A stretch of 64,000 nucleotides of DNA from NCBI GenBank assembly GCA_028284445.1, contig JANQRS010000006.1:248001-312000 (forward strand), written 5' to 3'. How positions within the stretch are numbered: position 1 is the first letter of the stretch; every line of letters begins with the position of its first letter. A model generated the notes under the pieces. That model was given only the letters and a program-made list of their open reading frames with translations, did no database searches and had not been told where the DNA came from. Positions 21,036-30,663 of this stretch are shown one piece after another. The DNA is from Calditrichia bacterium. GTDB taxonomy: Bacteria; Calditrichota; Calditrichia; RBG-13-44-9; J075. The translations under genes and the position numbers were made by a program.

Positions 21036-21551
21036 GTGAATTAAGCCAACTTCACGTCCAACTCCCCCACTATCCGTGCCTCAGCCCCAAACAGTGTCAT
21101 ATCCCCCAACTACCCGATATTCCAGCGTTAAAACACCCAGCCGGATTCCTCCTTTTTTATTTTGATTTTTTAGAAAAACACAGTATTATTTGGGGTAATT
21201 TCAAACAAGACAAATACTTACATTTCTTTTTTCAATCCCAAGCGAAGAGGCGAGGTACGCCTGGCGGCAATTGGCACGAGGATTGGAGCCAATAAAAGTG
21301 TTGAGTCGAAATGGATTTGGCTGAGGATCGAAAATAGGGGTTGCCTGGCGGGGCAACGGCTGATTGAATTTTGACCTGACAGGACGTCTCTCTACCCAAC
21401 AAGTGCAGCCGGAGAAGAAAGGACATCCATACCCCACCTTTCGGCAATTTAGCATGTTTCCCGATTTACAGTCACCCAATGAACTTTTGTGAAAACATTT
21501 CGAAATATGAAGAAAAATGGTATCTTTTCTAATCTGTACATCTTTTCACGA
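21036..21551. other. Long intergenic stretch with no convincing gene
   Basis: About 590 bases separate the PIN toxin from ompA. AT-rich flanks surround a more GC-rich core at 21236-21475. A minus-strand frame of 92 codons at 21201-21479 has a composition unlike its neighbours (many Cys, Arg and Pro) and no recognisable motif or ribosome site, so I do not call it. It may be a decayed gene or insertion relic. Confidence 0.5.
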
Positions 21552-21580
21552 ATAACAGCTGGTTTAAATAAATCTATAAT
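21552..21580 (+). promoter_or_regulatory. Candidate promoter of the ompA-like gene
   Basis: ATAACA (four of six matches to TTGACA) and a perfect TATAAT are separated by 17 bases. They end 46 bases before the ATG at 21627. Supported by pattern only. Confidence 0.35.
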
Positions 21581-21626
21581 TCACATTAACTTAATCCTGT
21601 CTATCTAAATAAGTAGGGGTAGTTTT

Positions 21627-23150
21627 ATGACTAAGCGTTATGGTATTTCAATCTGCGTGGCACTCATACTGATGCTGTCTTTCTCGACATTCGCACAGTT
21701 CCGCGCAAACGGACTCGGTGGCGGCGCTGGTTTTGGTGTTACCTACGGTGCAGCTGACCTTGAACGCAATGACACTCCCGGTTTGCATTTTCGGGCATTC
21801 TTGCGTCACAGTCTGTCACAAATGTTTGAAGTAGAAGTTGGCGCCGGTATTGCTGGTGAAATTCTTGGTAGCGATGCGGAAGATTTTGAAACCGACCTGC
21901 ATCCGCTTGATGTACGTCTGTTGCTGCGTCCCTTCGAAAGCAGAACTTTCAGCCCGCACATCTATGCCGGTATGGGTGGTTTGTATTATAATGTTCGTGA
22001 ACTCCCGAACAATGCCAATGCCACACTGGAAGACAGAACTGGCTGGTTGCCGGTTATTCCGCTTGGCGTCGGTCTGCAATTCCGCCTCAGCGACTATACG
22101 TCTTTTGAAATCAATGGCGGTTACAATCTGGTATTCGGTGACGAATTGGATGCTTTCATCGAAGATTCCGATGACGCCTATTTCAATGGACATGCTGGCC
22201 TGACAATGACCGGATTCGATTGGGATGGTGATCCGGATGGTGACGGCCTGACGAATCGTGAAGAAAAAGAACTTGGCACCGATCCGCAGCTGGCTGACAG
22301 TGATGGCGACGGCCTGAACGACGGCGACGAATTCAATACCTACAAAACCAACCCGTTGGCTGCTGACAGCGACGGTGACGGCCTTGGTGATCGTGATGAA
22401 GTTAAGACCTACAAAACCAATCCGAACAGCGCTGATACAGATGGTGACAGCCTGAGCGATGGTGATGAAGTCAATACTCATAACACCAATCCGACAAAAG
22501 CTGACAGCGACGGCGATGATCTGACCGATGCTGAAGAAATCAACACCCACAAGACCGATCCGATGGACAAAGATATGGACAAAGACGGTCTTACCGACGG
22601 TGCTGAAATCAAGACCCATCAAACCAAGGCTACTGACGCTGATACAGATGGCGATGGCCTCAATGATGGCGACGAAGTGAATACGCACAAGACCAACCCG
22701 CGCAATCAAGACTCTGATAATGGTTCAGTTGCAGACGGCGTTGAAGTAAATCGCGGCACCAACCCGATGAACGCTGATGACGACGTGGTTCTGGAAGTGG
22801 CTGAAGTTGGCGCCAAGGTTGTTCTTGACGGTATCGTTTTCGCTACCGGTAGCGCAAAGATCTCTGACGAGTCTGCTGCAATCCTGGAAAAAGCATACAA
22901 CACCTTGATTGCTTATCCGGACATGGCAGTTGAGATTCATGGATACACAGATAGCACCGGTAGCCGCCGTGGAAACATGAGACTTTCCCAGCGTCGTGCT
23001 GACTCCGTCCGTGCATATCTGGTCGACAAAGGTATCGACGGCACCCGGATGACCGCCAAAGGTTTTGGCCCGGACAATCCGATTGCAACCAACGATACGG
23101 CTGAGGGACGTGAGCGAAACCGTCGTATCGAGTTCGTAAGAACCAGATAA
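21627..23150 (+). CDS. OmpA-family outer-membrane protein with thrombospondin type 3 repeats
   Basis: 507 residues. A signal peptide ends near FAQ. Residues about 25-195 look like an outer-membrane beta-barrel (alternating aromatic strands, ending in GLTMTGF). About 200-386 hold eight Ca2+-binding repeats of 20-22 residues built on DSDGDGLNDGDE and THKTNP. The last 110 residues are the OmpA peptidoglycan-binding domain (VEIHGYTDSTGSRRGNMRLS, split here as HGYTDSTGS and NMRLSQRRADSVRAYL). It would anchor the outer membrane to the cell wall, with a rigid calcium-stabilised stalk between. One repeat (DKDMDKDGLTDGAE) is irregular. A terminator follows. Confidence 0.94.
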   Translation: MTKRYGISICVALILMLSFSTFAQFRANGLGGGAGFGVTYGAADLERNDTPGLHFRAFLRHSLSQMFEVEVGAGIAGEILGSDAEDFETDLHPLDVRLLLRPFESRTFSPHIYAGMGGLYYNVRELPNNANATLEDRTGWLPVIPLGVGLQFRLSDYTSFEINGGYNLVFGDELDAFIEDSDDAYFNGHAGLTMTGFDWDGDPDGDGLTNREEKELGTDPQLADSDGDGLNDGDEFNTYKTNPLAADSDGDGLGDRDEVKTYKTNPNSADTDGDSLSDGDEVNTHNTNPTKADSDGDDLTDAEEINTHKTDPMDKDMDKDGLTDGAEIKTHQTKATDADTDGDGLNDGDEVNTHKTNPRNQDSDNGSVADGVEVNRGTNPMNADDDVVLEVAEVGAKVVLDGIVFATGSAKISDESAAILEKAYNTLIAYPDMAVEIHGYTDSTGSRRGNMRLSQRRADSVRAYLVDKGIDGTRMTAKGFGPDNPIATNDTAEGRERNRRIEFVRTR

Positions 23151-23171
23151 GTTTTAAAACCCCTCACAACC

Positions 23172-23214
23172 AAATCTGTGTCTTCGTATTTTGCGAGGGC
23201 ACAGATTTTTTTTT
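23172..23214 (+). terminator. Rho-independent terminator of ompA
   Basis: AAATCTGTG (23172-23180) pairs with CACAGATTT (23200-23208), and a run of T follows to 23214. It stands just after the ompA stop. Confidence 0.75.
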
Positions 23215-23286
23215 GGAAAAAGGATGTTGCAGAACCCATTGATCTTGCTATCTTTAAATTAGAAATGATGAAACCTGGGGTTGACT

Positions 23287-23703
23287 ATGGCCTTTATCAG
23301 ACATGTGCCACTCTTTGCTATTCTTCTGATCATCTACAACATTTTCATTGTCTATTTCGCGAGGCTGGATCCCGGCGGGGACATTTTGGGATTTATTCCC
23401 ATTAAATTCCGGCTCCCCTCCGGCCGAATCTGGGGACCTTCAATCAGCGATATGCTGGTCCTCTCCGGCTTATTTGTCCTCTACATCGAAATTGTGAAAG
23501 CCACTCGCACCGCAGACTCCACCATTGTCGAACACACGTTCTCAATGTTTGTTTTCCTCGTCTATTTGATTGAGTTTCTGCTGGTAGATGCAGTGGGCGA
23601 CTCGGCCTTCCTGATCCTGGCCTGTATGTCGTTTCTGGATGTGGTGGCTGGTTTTACGATTACGTTTAGTACCGCGAAACGCGATTTTTCTGTGGGGGGT
23701 TGA
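23287..23703 (+). CDS. Small four-helix membrane protein, unknown
   Basis: 138 residues from ATG 23287. The frame also opens at TTG 23281. Four hydrophobic segments are seen: VPLFAILLIIYNIFIVYFA, the SDMLVLSGLFVLYIEIV segment, FVFLVYLIEFLLV and LILACMSFLDVVAGF. A loop with RLPSGRIWGPSISD lies between the first two. It should lie in the inner membrane. No enzyme motif is visible and I do not recognise a named family. It is separated from ompA by the terminator and converges with pabBC across a strong hairpin. Confidence 0.75.
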   Translation: MAFIRHVPLFAILLIIYNIFIVYFARLDPGGDILGFIPIKFRLPSGRIWGPSISDMLVLSGLFVLYIEIVKATRTADSTIVEHTFSMFVFLVYLIEFLLVDAVGDSAFLILACMSFLDVVAGFTITFSTAKRDFSVGG

Positions 23704-23708
23704 CTCTT

Positions 23709-23730
23709 GGGTTCGCCAGTCGGCGAACCC
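23709..23730. terminator. Two-way hairpin between convergent genes
   Basis: GGGTTCGCC, loop AGTC and GGCGAACCC form a perfect nine-base stem between the stop codons of the membrane protein gene (23703) and pabBC (23738). There is no long T run, so the terminator call rests on stem and place. Confidence 0.55.
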
Positions 23731-23737
23731 CCATCAG

Positions 23738-25570
23738 CTACTTTCGGACCAGCGATACCTCTTGCCAACCGCGGACTGCATTACAAATAAAAATGCCCTC
23801 CGCGGTTTCGATGTCTGCCGGATACAAAACGCTTTCGACTATATCCTCCTTCTCCGCCAGAACATAACTTCGAAATACACCGGCCAGAACGCCACTATCA
23901 ATCGGCGGCGTATGCAGCTTGCCATCGCGTTGAACAAAAACATTGCTGATCGCACCTTCCGTCACCTCACCCCGCTCATTTAAGAAAAGGTAATCTGCCA
24001 GGCCGGCCTCTTTGGCCTCTTTTGCCGCCCGATTGTATAATTCGCGGCGGGTTGTTTTGTGGTAAAGGAAAGGATCTTCGGAATGAACCGTTTCGGTGAA
24101 AAAAGCAACAGCCCGCTTACCGGAATCCATTTTAGGAAGTAGTGCGGTCTCAATCTGGAAATGACCATTGCGATCCAGCAACAGGCGAACTTTATAGGCC
24201 TGCCCGTTTTTCAGATTTTCCAGGGTCTTTCGCAATGCACCTTCTATATCAGCAAGCTGCAGCGGGATCATGAAATAGGCCGCAGAGCGAGACAGCCGCT
24301 CAAGATGATACTTCAACAGTGGAAATTGACCCGCCTCAGCAAGCATCGTTTCGATCAATTGGATGGTATGGAATGGCTGGGTTAAGAAATTCGCTTTAAG
24401 CTGACATTCACGAAATTCGGATACAGCATCCGAGTCCCACACAATGCCGCTGCCGCTGCCCATTTTGCCTTTTCCATCTTCCAATGCGACGGTACGAATC
24501 GGTACACTAAAAACCGCCTGCCGTTGCGGACTGATAAAACCGATTGCCCCGGTATAGATGCCACGCTCGCGCGCTTCAAGCTCACGAATAATTTCCATTG
24601 AGCGAATTTTCGGCGCCCCGGTTACCGATCCACAGGGAAACAGCGCTCGGAACATGTCGCTGTAAGAGATATCAGAACGCAGCCGCGCGCGCACGGTAGT
24701 AATCATCTGGAACAGCGAGGCATATTTTTCTACCTTGAACAAATCGCTCACCTCGACAGAACCGATTTCCGAAATTCGCCCAACATCGTTCCGTAATAAA
24801 TCAACAATCATCAGGTTCTCTGCCTGACTCTTTTCGTCACTGCGCAGCCATTCGGCGATGGCCTTATCCTCTGCATTGTGACGGCCTCGCCGGGCCGTGC
24901 CTTTCATCGGGCGAGTCATCATCTCACGACCGTCGACACGGAAAAACAACTCCGGTGACAAGCTCAAATATACTTGTTTGTCATGCTTCAGAAATGCGCT
25001 GTAAGAAACCTGCTGCTTCTGACGAAGCGCCAGGTAGAAGCTCAGTGGATCGCCGGCAAAATCAAAGCGGTATTCGCCGGTAAAGTTGATCTGGTAAGTA
25101 TCTCCGGCAGCAATGTGGGATTTGATTCGTCCTATCTTCTCCACATAGGTATCTTGCGGATAGCTGAAAGAAGGATCGCTGATATGATACGCCCCTTCTT
25201 CTGATGCGGATATTACCGGCAGGCTTCCTGCGATATCGCCGCTGCGATGGTTGAATATAAGCGGCGATTTGAATACGCCGAAAGTGGCAATGGGCCCGGA
25301 GAAGTTTTGAGGGATATCAAAATCTTCGAAAAAGTAGCCACATTCATAAGCCATATAACCGGCGACGTAATAGCCGTTGGCCACTACAGACTCAATTCTA
25401 TCCAAGAGCAAGCCGACATCATTAATATCATCTATCCGGAGGATATCAGATGGCTTGTGAAACAGGTAGCTGCGGTAATTCTCTTTGTCGAAACGTGCTG
25501 TTTCAAGCAAGACGACATGCGTCTCGTTTCGAGCGATGTCGTAAAATTCCTGGGGTAATTTATGATACAT
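23738..25570 (-). CDS. pabBC: Fused aminodeoxychorismate synthase I and aminodeoxychorismate lyase (PabB-PabC)
   Basis: 610 residues from ATG 25570; a longer TTG start at 25600 is less likely. The first 360 residues are the chorismate-binding PabB domain, with PMKGTARRG (key lysine), AENLMIVDLLRNDVGRI and FPCGSVTGAPK. The last 240 are a class IV PLP aminotransferase-fold lyase of PabC type, with YLFLNERGEVTEGAISNVF and PPIDSGVLAGVFR. Together they make 4-aminobenzoate from chorismate for folate, given ammonia or a PabA glutaminase, which is not in the window. Fusions of this kind are known in several phyla. It is a stand-alone gene here. Confidence 0.95.
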   Translation of the reverse strand: MYHKLPQEFYDIARNETHVVLLETARFDKENYRSYLFHKPSDILRIDDINDVGLLLDRIESVVANGYYVAGYMAYECGYFFEDFDIPQNFSGPIATFGVFKSPLIFNHRSGDIAGSLPVISASEEGAYHISDPSFSYPQDTYVEKIGRIKSHIAAGDTYQINFTGEYRFDFAGDPLSFYLALRQKQQVSYSAFLKHDKQVYLSLSPELFFRVDGREMMTRPMKGTARRGRHNAEDKAIAEWLRSDEKSQAENLMIVDLLRNDVGRISEIGSVEVSDLFKVEKYASLFQMITTVRARLRSDISYSDMFRALFPCGSVTGAPKIRSMEIIRELEARERGIYTGAIGFISPQRQAVFSVPIRTVALEDGKGKMGSGSGIVWDSDAVSEFRECQLKANFLTQPFHTIQLIETMLAEAGQFPLLKYHLERLSRSAAYFMIPLQLADIEGALRKTLENLKNGQAYKVRLLLDRNGHFQIETALLPKMDSGKRAVAFFTETVHSEDPFLYHKTTRRELYNRAAKEAKEAGLADYLFLNERGEVTEGAISNVFVQRDGKLHTPPIDSGVLAGVFRSYVLAEKEDIVESVLYPADIETAEGIFICNAVRGWQEVSLVRK

Positions 25571-25717
25571 ATTCACTTCTTTAGTCCATTCTTGGGCCAA
25601 TCAGGTCACACAGGTGGAAATCTATTGCATTAGTGGGTATTTTCGTCTTAGTTTTTGAAAAAGGCACAAATCTCAAAAAGCGCTTTAGTTATCGGGTTTT
25701 TACTCGGAGGGAATCGA

Positions 25718-26137
25718 ATGTCGTCCAAGAATTCACAACTTGAAAGAATCGAACAGATCCGTGACCTCATCTTTGGCCCGAAGATGGAGGAATACAGCGA
25801 TCGCTTTGGCGAAATTGAAAAGGAAATCGGCGAACTTCGCAAAGAACTGCGTGCGCTTGGCAAGAATCTGGAAAAATCGATTGCCTCTTTGAAAGAGAAA
25901 GGCGATGCGGAAATCAGCGGCCTGCATGAACAGCTGGCCTCAGCAGAAAAATCCCTGAGTGGTGCACTCGAGACTTCTGAAAAGAGTATGAAAAAAGCCA
26001 TTCAATCGCTAAACAGCAGCAGCATTCAGCGAGAACAGTTTGCCGAACAACTGATCAAGCTTGGTAATCAGTTGAATAGTAAGGTCAGCGAAGAAGAGTT
26101 AGCATCTCAAGTATCGCCGAATGGGACAACGGAGTAG
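25718..26137 (+). CDS. Coiled-coil protein, unknown
   Basis: 139 residues from ATG 25718, chosen because GGAGGG lies six bases upstream; the frame is open further up. Residues about 10-110 form a continuous heptad-like helix (IEKEIGELRKELRALG, SLKEKGDAEISGLHEQL), highly charged and free of Cys and Trp. No signal or membrane segment is present, so a cytoplasmic oligomer or scaffold is likely. An early motif, QIRDLIFGPKMEEYSDRF, may be a helical cap specific to the family. I do not recognise it. It is followed by the second family A palindrome. Confidence 0.78.
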   Translation: MSSKNSQLERIEQIRDLIFGPKMEEYSDRFGEIEKEIGELRKELRALGKNLEKSIASLKEKGDAEISGLHEQLASAEKSLSGALETSEKSMKKAIQSLNSSSIQREQFAEQLIKLGNQLNSKVSEEELASQVSPNGTTE

Positions 26138-26163
26138 TTTGGCGGCTAAAAACGGCAATTATC

Positions 26164-26209
26164 AACATCCCCCTGTATCCCCCGTCGAAGGGGCATACAG
26201 GGGGATGTT
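26164..26209. repeat. Family A palindrome, copy 2
   Basis: Arms AACATCCCCCTGTA and TACAGGGGGATGTT flank a GTCGAA centre with one mismatch. It lies between two plus-strand genes. The outermost pair is A-T here, C-G in copy 1 and T-A/C-G in copy 3. Confidence 0.85.
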
Positions 26210-26269
26210 TAAGACCAATAATCACCTCATTTCGACCCAATCATCGTGCAACATGGAGAGACCTTGCCA

Positions 26270-29026
26270 ATGACCCGCCCGACGCCTGCCGCACAGCGGC
26301 AAACCCAATTGCTATGTCAGACACACCGCAGCACGTTTTATCAAGTTTGGCTGCTATTCGCCATATTTGCTACTTGCCTTTTGCTTCCCGAAGAGCAGGT
26401 ATTTGCACAGACTCCGGAAAAACCGCCGGCAGCTGCAGACTCAACGGCCAAGAAAGGTGAAACGGCCAAGGCAGCCGACAAGGATAAGAAGAAAAAGAAG
26501 CCGAAAGGCAAAGCGTTCGACGAGGTCATAGAGGACTATGAAGTCATCGAAGGCCTATTCACGCTTTATCGCAAGGCCGACGAAGGCAAAGTGTACATGG
26601 AAATCAAACCGGCGCAACTTGAGCAGACCTACCTGATGAACATTACCCGTGACGGCGGCGATGGCTCGTTTTTTGATGGTGGGGCGATGCTGGGCGAATT
26701 TCCGTTTAAACTTCAGCGGATCGGCGAGCGCATCCAGGTCGTGGAAATCAATCTACGCTTCCGGGCAGATAATGATGCAGCGATCGCCAGAGCGATTGAG
26801 CGCGATATTCCCAACTCCATTCGCGGCAGCGCGAAAATTGCCAGCCGTCCTCATGAAGAACGCGGTAGTCTGCTGGTCAATGCATCTGATCTGTTTCTCA
26901 AAGATATTGGCAACGTCGGATCAATTACCGGCCGCCTGAAACTGCCTTATTCACTTGATAAAACCAACAGCTATTTCAGCCTCCTGAAGTCCTTCCCAAA
27001 GAATACTGAAGTCGGCATCACCCTGCACTTTACCAGTAGCGCCGCCCGGCCGCTTTTTTCTCTGGCCAATTCTCGCAGCATGCTGCATCGCTATCGCTAT
27101 AGTATTGCCGAGGTCCCGGAGAGCAATTACAAGCCTCGCAAAAGCGACGACCGTATTGGCCACTTCGAAACGCTCTTCCAGGACTACAATTCCTTCCTGA
27201 GTGATTCGCCTTACGAGCGCTACGTACAGCGCTGGCACCTGGAGAAAGCGGAGCCTCGCTTCAAACTCTCGGCACCGAAGAAGCCGATTGTTTTCTGGAT
27301 GGAAAATACCATTCCGGTAGAATATCGCGATGCCGTTCGTCGCGGAGCCCTGATGTGGAACAGCGCATTTGAAAAGATTGGCTTCAAGGACGCGATCGTT
27401 GTCAAGCAGATGCCAGATGATGCAGATTGGGACCCGGCCGACATCCGCTTCAGCACCATTCGCTGGATCTTGACACCTGGTTCCGCCTATGCTGTTGGTC
27501 CATCCCGGGCAAATCCATTCACCGGTGAATTATATGATGCTGATATCCGATTCAGCGCCGATTTCGTTCGCTTCGTTTATGGCGAACATACGGATTTGGT
27601 CAAACCGGCCAGTTGGACCAAAGCCAGCTTCAGCGACCTCTTGCCGGATATGGAACCCGACAGCCTGCTGACGCCGGAACAGATGGAGCACAATTGCCAA
27701 TTTGCCAGTGGTTTTGCGCACCAGGTCGGCTACGGCATGGCAATGCTGCAGGCACGCAACCAGCTCGATGCTGCAGGCCTGGAGAAATATATCAATGATG
27801 CCATCGCCCACGTGGTTGCGCACGAGGTGGGTCATACACTGGGACTGCGCCATAATTTCAAAGCCAGTTCCATCCACACCCTAAGCGAAGTAAACAATAC
27901 CAGCCACACGTCAAAAAATGGCTTAACCGGCTCGGTCATGGACTATACTCCGGTCAATATTGCCCCTCTGGGCAGCCCCCAGGGCGACTATTACCAGACA
28001 AATCTTGGTCCGTACGATTACTGGGCGATTGAATATGCCTACACACCTTATGATCCCGACTCAAAAGACAGCGAGAAGGAGATGCTGGAAAAGATCGCTC
28101 GAAAAGTATCAAAGGCGGAGCTAGCCTATGGCAGCGATATGGATGCCTTTGGCTTCTCATCCCGCTCGATCGACCCTTCCTGTAATCTCTGGGATATTGG
28201 CGACAACCCAATTGCCTTTGGCAAGTCCCGTCTTGATATCACCCAGGATCTTTGGAAAAACCTCAGCAAGAACTTCGAAAAAGACGGCGACATGTATCCA
28301 CGCATGCGCTCGGTTTTCGACCAGGGCATTCGCGAATATGCCATCGCTGCCTTGGTGGCCACCAAGCATATCGGTGGAATTTACCACTATCGCGACCATA
28401 TTGGCGACCCCGGTAATCGCAGCCCGATGAAAGTCGTGCCAGCTGCCAAACAACGCGAGGCCTTGAAGCTCATCAACGAATACTTCTTTTCGGAAAATGC
28501 ATTCGAATTTTCCGGTGAATTACTCAACAAGCTGGCGCCTGAACGGCGACTCGACTTCCAGAGCACCGTATATCGCATGTTTCGTCTCGACTATCCAATT
28601 CACGGCATTGTGCAACTACTGCAAATTTCGGCACTAAACCGCCTCTACGATCCACTCATTCTGATGCGCATGCAGGACAATGAACTGCGCTTTGAGGACG
28701 ATGACAAATTCACGATGCCGGAATTGTTTAGCGGGGTTCGCGAAAGCATTTGGTCGGAAGTTTCCGACGGACGCAATGTCAACTCCTTTCGGCGCGAACT
28801 TCAGCGCATGCATCTTTTCATGCTCGATATTCTGCTGATTCGCTTTCCCCCGGCATTTCCTCATGATGCCGTCACTCTGGCGCGGGCTGACATGGTAAAA
28901 ATTCGCACTTACATCAAGGCGGCACTTGAAAAAGGCGGATTGGATACCTATACTGAAGCGCACTTGCAGGAAAGCCTGGCTCGTATCGATGCCGATCTTG
29001 AGGCCTGGAAAGCACGGAGATTCTAA
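26270..29026 (+). CDS. Large secreted zinc-dependent metalloprotease (DUF5117/DUF4953 type)
   Basis: 918 residues from ATG 26270; the frame also opens at GTG 26246. A hydrophobic segment ending near VFAQ suggests export, followed by a Lys/Ala-rich linker. The N-terminal half carries the DUF5117-like region (YLMNITRDGGDGSFFDGG). The zinc site HEVGHTLGLRHNF lies at residues 518-530, with a following MDYTP turn as in metzincins. The C-terminal 350 residues are helical (DUF4953-like). The family is common in Bacteroidetes and relatives and acts outside the cytoplasm. The substrate is unknown. It lacks a visible type IX tail, so it may stay in the periplasm. Confidence 0.92.
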   Translation: MTRPTPAAQRQTQLLCQTHRSTFYQVWLLFAIFATCLLLPEEQVFAQTPEKPPAAADSTAKKGETAKAADKDKKKKKPKGKAFDEVIEDYEVIEGLFTLYRKADEGKVYMEIKPAQLEQTYLMNITRDGGDGSFFDGGAMLGEFPFKLQRIGERIQVVEINLRFRADNDAAIARAIERDIPNSIRGSAKIASRPHEERGSLLVNASDLFLKDIGNVGSITGRLKLPYSLDKTNSYFSLLKSFPKNTEVGITLHFTSSAARPLFSLANSRSMLHRYRYSIAEVPESNYKPRKSDDRIGHFETLFQDYNSFLSDSPYERYVQRWHLEKAEPRFKLSAPKKPIVFWMENTIPVEYRDAVRRGALMWNSAFEKIGFKDAIVVKQMPDDADWDPADIRFSTIRWILTPGSAYAVGPSRANPFTGELYDADIRFSADFVRFVYGEHTDLVKPASWTKASFSDLLPDMEPDSLLTPEQMEHNCQFASGFAHQVGYGMAMLQARNQLDAAGLEKYINDAIAHVVAHEVGHTLGLRHNFKASSIHTLSEVNNTSHTSKNGLTGSVMDYTPVNIAPLGSPQGDYYQTNLGPYDYWAIEYAYTPYDPDSKDSEKEMLEKIARKVSKAELAYGSDMDAFGFSSRSIDPSCNLWDIGDNPIAFGKSRLDITQDLWKNLSKNFEKDGDMYPRMRSVFDQGIREYAIAALVATKHIGGIYHYRDHIGDPGNRSPMKVVPAAKQREALKLINEYFFSENAFEFSGELLNKLAPERRLDFQSTVYRMFRLDYPIHGIVQLLQISALNRLYDPLILMRMQDNELRFEDDDKFTMPELFSGVRESIWSEVSDGRNVNSFRRELQRMHLFMLDILLIRFPPAFPHDAVTLARADMVKIRTYIKAALEKGGLDTYTEAHLQESLARIDADLEAWKARRF

Positions 29027-29092
29027 AAGGGGAAACATCCGGGCAGCAATGTGCATTAGAAGAAGCAAGCGAATGGCTGAAAAGGAGTCTTG

Positions 29093-30652
29093 ATGAATAA
29101 AACACGAATCTTGTGGGTTGATGACGAAATAGAATTCCTGCGCCCTCATATTCTTTTCCTGGAAGGGAAAGGGTATGAAGTGGAAACGGCGACGAATGCG
29201 GATGACGGGCTTGAAATGATCAAGCAGTCCGGCTTTGACCTTGTTTTACTTGATGAATCGATGCCCGGTAAGGACGGCTTAACGGCACTTAGTGAAATCA
29301 AAGAGCTTGATCGCGGTCTGCCGGTCATCATGATAACCAAGAATGAAGAAGAAAGCCTGATGGAAGATGCCATCGGCGCACATATTGATGACTACCTCAC
29401 CAAGCCGGTCAACCCCAGCCAGATTCTTTTGGCAGCCAAGAAAATCCTCGATTCACGCAATATTTCCCAGAAAAAAATAACGCGCGACTATCCTCAAGAG
29501 CTCAACAAGATCACTATGCAGCTCATGTCGCATATGTCCCCGGATGATTGGGTGGATATCTTTCGCCGAATTTGCAGTTGGGACGTTGAGCTGGATTCGG
29601 TGCCGGACCAGGAACTCCGCGAAATCATCTACAATCAGCGTCGCGAATGTAATGTTGAATTTGGAAAGTATATCGAGCGGAATTACCTGAAGTGGGTCAA
29701 CGCACCGGAAGATGAACGCCCAATGCTTTCTAATGACATCGTGAAGCGTTATGTCTATCCGGAACTTGAACAAGGCAATAAGGTGGTCTTCATTGTGATT
29801 GACTGCCTGCGTCTCGACCAGTGGATGGCCCTGGAAAAGTATTTTTACGAATTCTATACCATCAAAACAGACTACTACTTCAGTATCTTGCCAACCGCTA
29901 CCCCCTTTTCGCGCAATGCGATATTCAGCGGTCTCTTCCCCAGTGAGCTGGAGGCGCGCTATCCGGAAATGTGGGCACAGGGCGAAGACGATGATCATAG
30001 CCGTAACCGGCACGAAAGCGAGTTGATTTACGATCAACTACGCTTACTGGGCCTGAAATTGCGACAGGAACCGCGCTACACCAAGATTGTCAATGTCAAT
30101 GAAGGGCGCAACCTGGACAAGAACCTCGACTCTTTTCTGGACAGCCCGCTCCTGAGCATCGTTGTAAACTTCGTCGATATTCTGGCGCATAGCCGCTCGG
30201 ACTTGCCAATTCTGAAAGAAATTGCACCCAACGAATCGTCTTATCGCTCACTGACTTGCTCATGGTTTGAACATTCCGCGATCTATAATATTTTTCGCAA
30301 GCTGGCGGAAAAGGACGTTACTGTTTACGTCACCAGCGATCATGGCAGCATTCGCTGCATGCGCGGCACCAAGGTGTTGGGTGATCGTGAAACATCGACC
30401 AATTTGCGCTACAAGTACGGACGGAATTTGAAAGTGGATAAGAAGCATGCCTTCTATATCGCCAATCCCAACGAAGCCCGTTTGCCGCAGCGCAACTTCA
30501 ACATCAATTATATTGTCTCCAAAGAAGACTATTACTTTGTATATCCGACGAATTATCACAAGTATTTATCATACTACCGCGATAGTTTTCAGCATGGCGG
30601 CATCTCCCTGGAAGAGATGGTGCTTCCGATCATTCGCCTGGACCCGAAATAG
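29093..30652 (+). CDS. porX: PorX: response regulator with PglZ-type phosphatase domain
   Basis: 519 residues from ATG 29093, with AAGGAGT before it. Residues 1-120 are a CheY receiver: DD10-11, phospho-acceptor Asp54 in LLDESMPG, and K in LTKPVNP. A helical linker precedes a PglZ alkaline-phosphatase-like domain with VIDCLRLDQW, the nucleophile threonine in PTATPFSRNA, and SDHGS near the end. PorX links two-component signalling to type IX secretion and gliding in Bacteroidetes, working with sensor PorY and sigma factor SigP; neither is in this window. Its placement before tsaE is also common in those genomes. It supports presence of a type IX system in this organism. Confidence 0.95.
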   Translation: MNKTRILWVDDEIEFLRPHILFLEGKGYEVETATNADDGLEMIKQSGFDLVLLDESMPGKDGLTALSEIKELDRGLPVIMITKNEEESLMEDAIGAHIDDYLTKPVNPSQILLAAKKILDSRNISQKKITRDYPQELNKITMQLMSHMSPDDWVDIFRRICSWDVELDSVPDQELREIIYNQRRECNVEFGKYIERNYLKWVNAPEDERPMLSNDIVKRYVYPELEQGNKVVFIVIDCLRLDQWMALEKYFYEFYTIKTDYYFSILPTATPFSRNAIFSGLFPSELEARYPEMWAQGEDDDHSRNRHESELIYDQLRLLGLKLRQEPRYTKIVNVNEGRNLDKNLDSFLDSPLLSIVVNFVDILAHSRSDLPILKEIAPNESSYRSLTCSWFEHSAIYNIFRKLAEKDVTVYVTSDHGSIRCMRGTKVLGDRETSTNLRYKYGRNLKVDKKHAFYIANPNEARLPQRNFNINYIVSKEDYYFVYPTNYHKYLSYYRDSFQHGGISLEEMVLPIIRLDPK

Positions 30653-30663
30653 AACAATATCTT

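Noticed and set aside
21201..21479. 92-codon minus-strand frame in the gap before ompA
   Set aside because: Odd composition, no ribosome site and no motif; kept only as an unexplained stretch.
21816..22709. 297-codon frame opposite the ompA repeats
   Set aside because: It follows from the periodic Asp-Gly codons of the calcium-binding repeats read backwards; its repeating Val-Ile pattern is an artefact.
22230..22785. Regular DNA repeats that could suggest a CRISPR array
   Set aside because: The period is about 63 bases with diverging units, in frame with the calcium-binding protein repeats; no repeat-spacer structure.
25648..26001. 117-codon frame opposite the coiled-coil gene
   Set aside because: Serine- and phenylalanine-rich product, as expected from reversing Glu and Lys codons; the plus frame has a good ribosome site.
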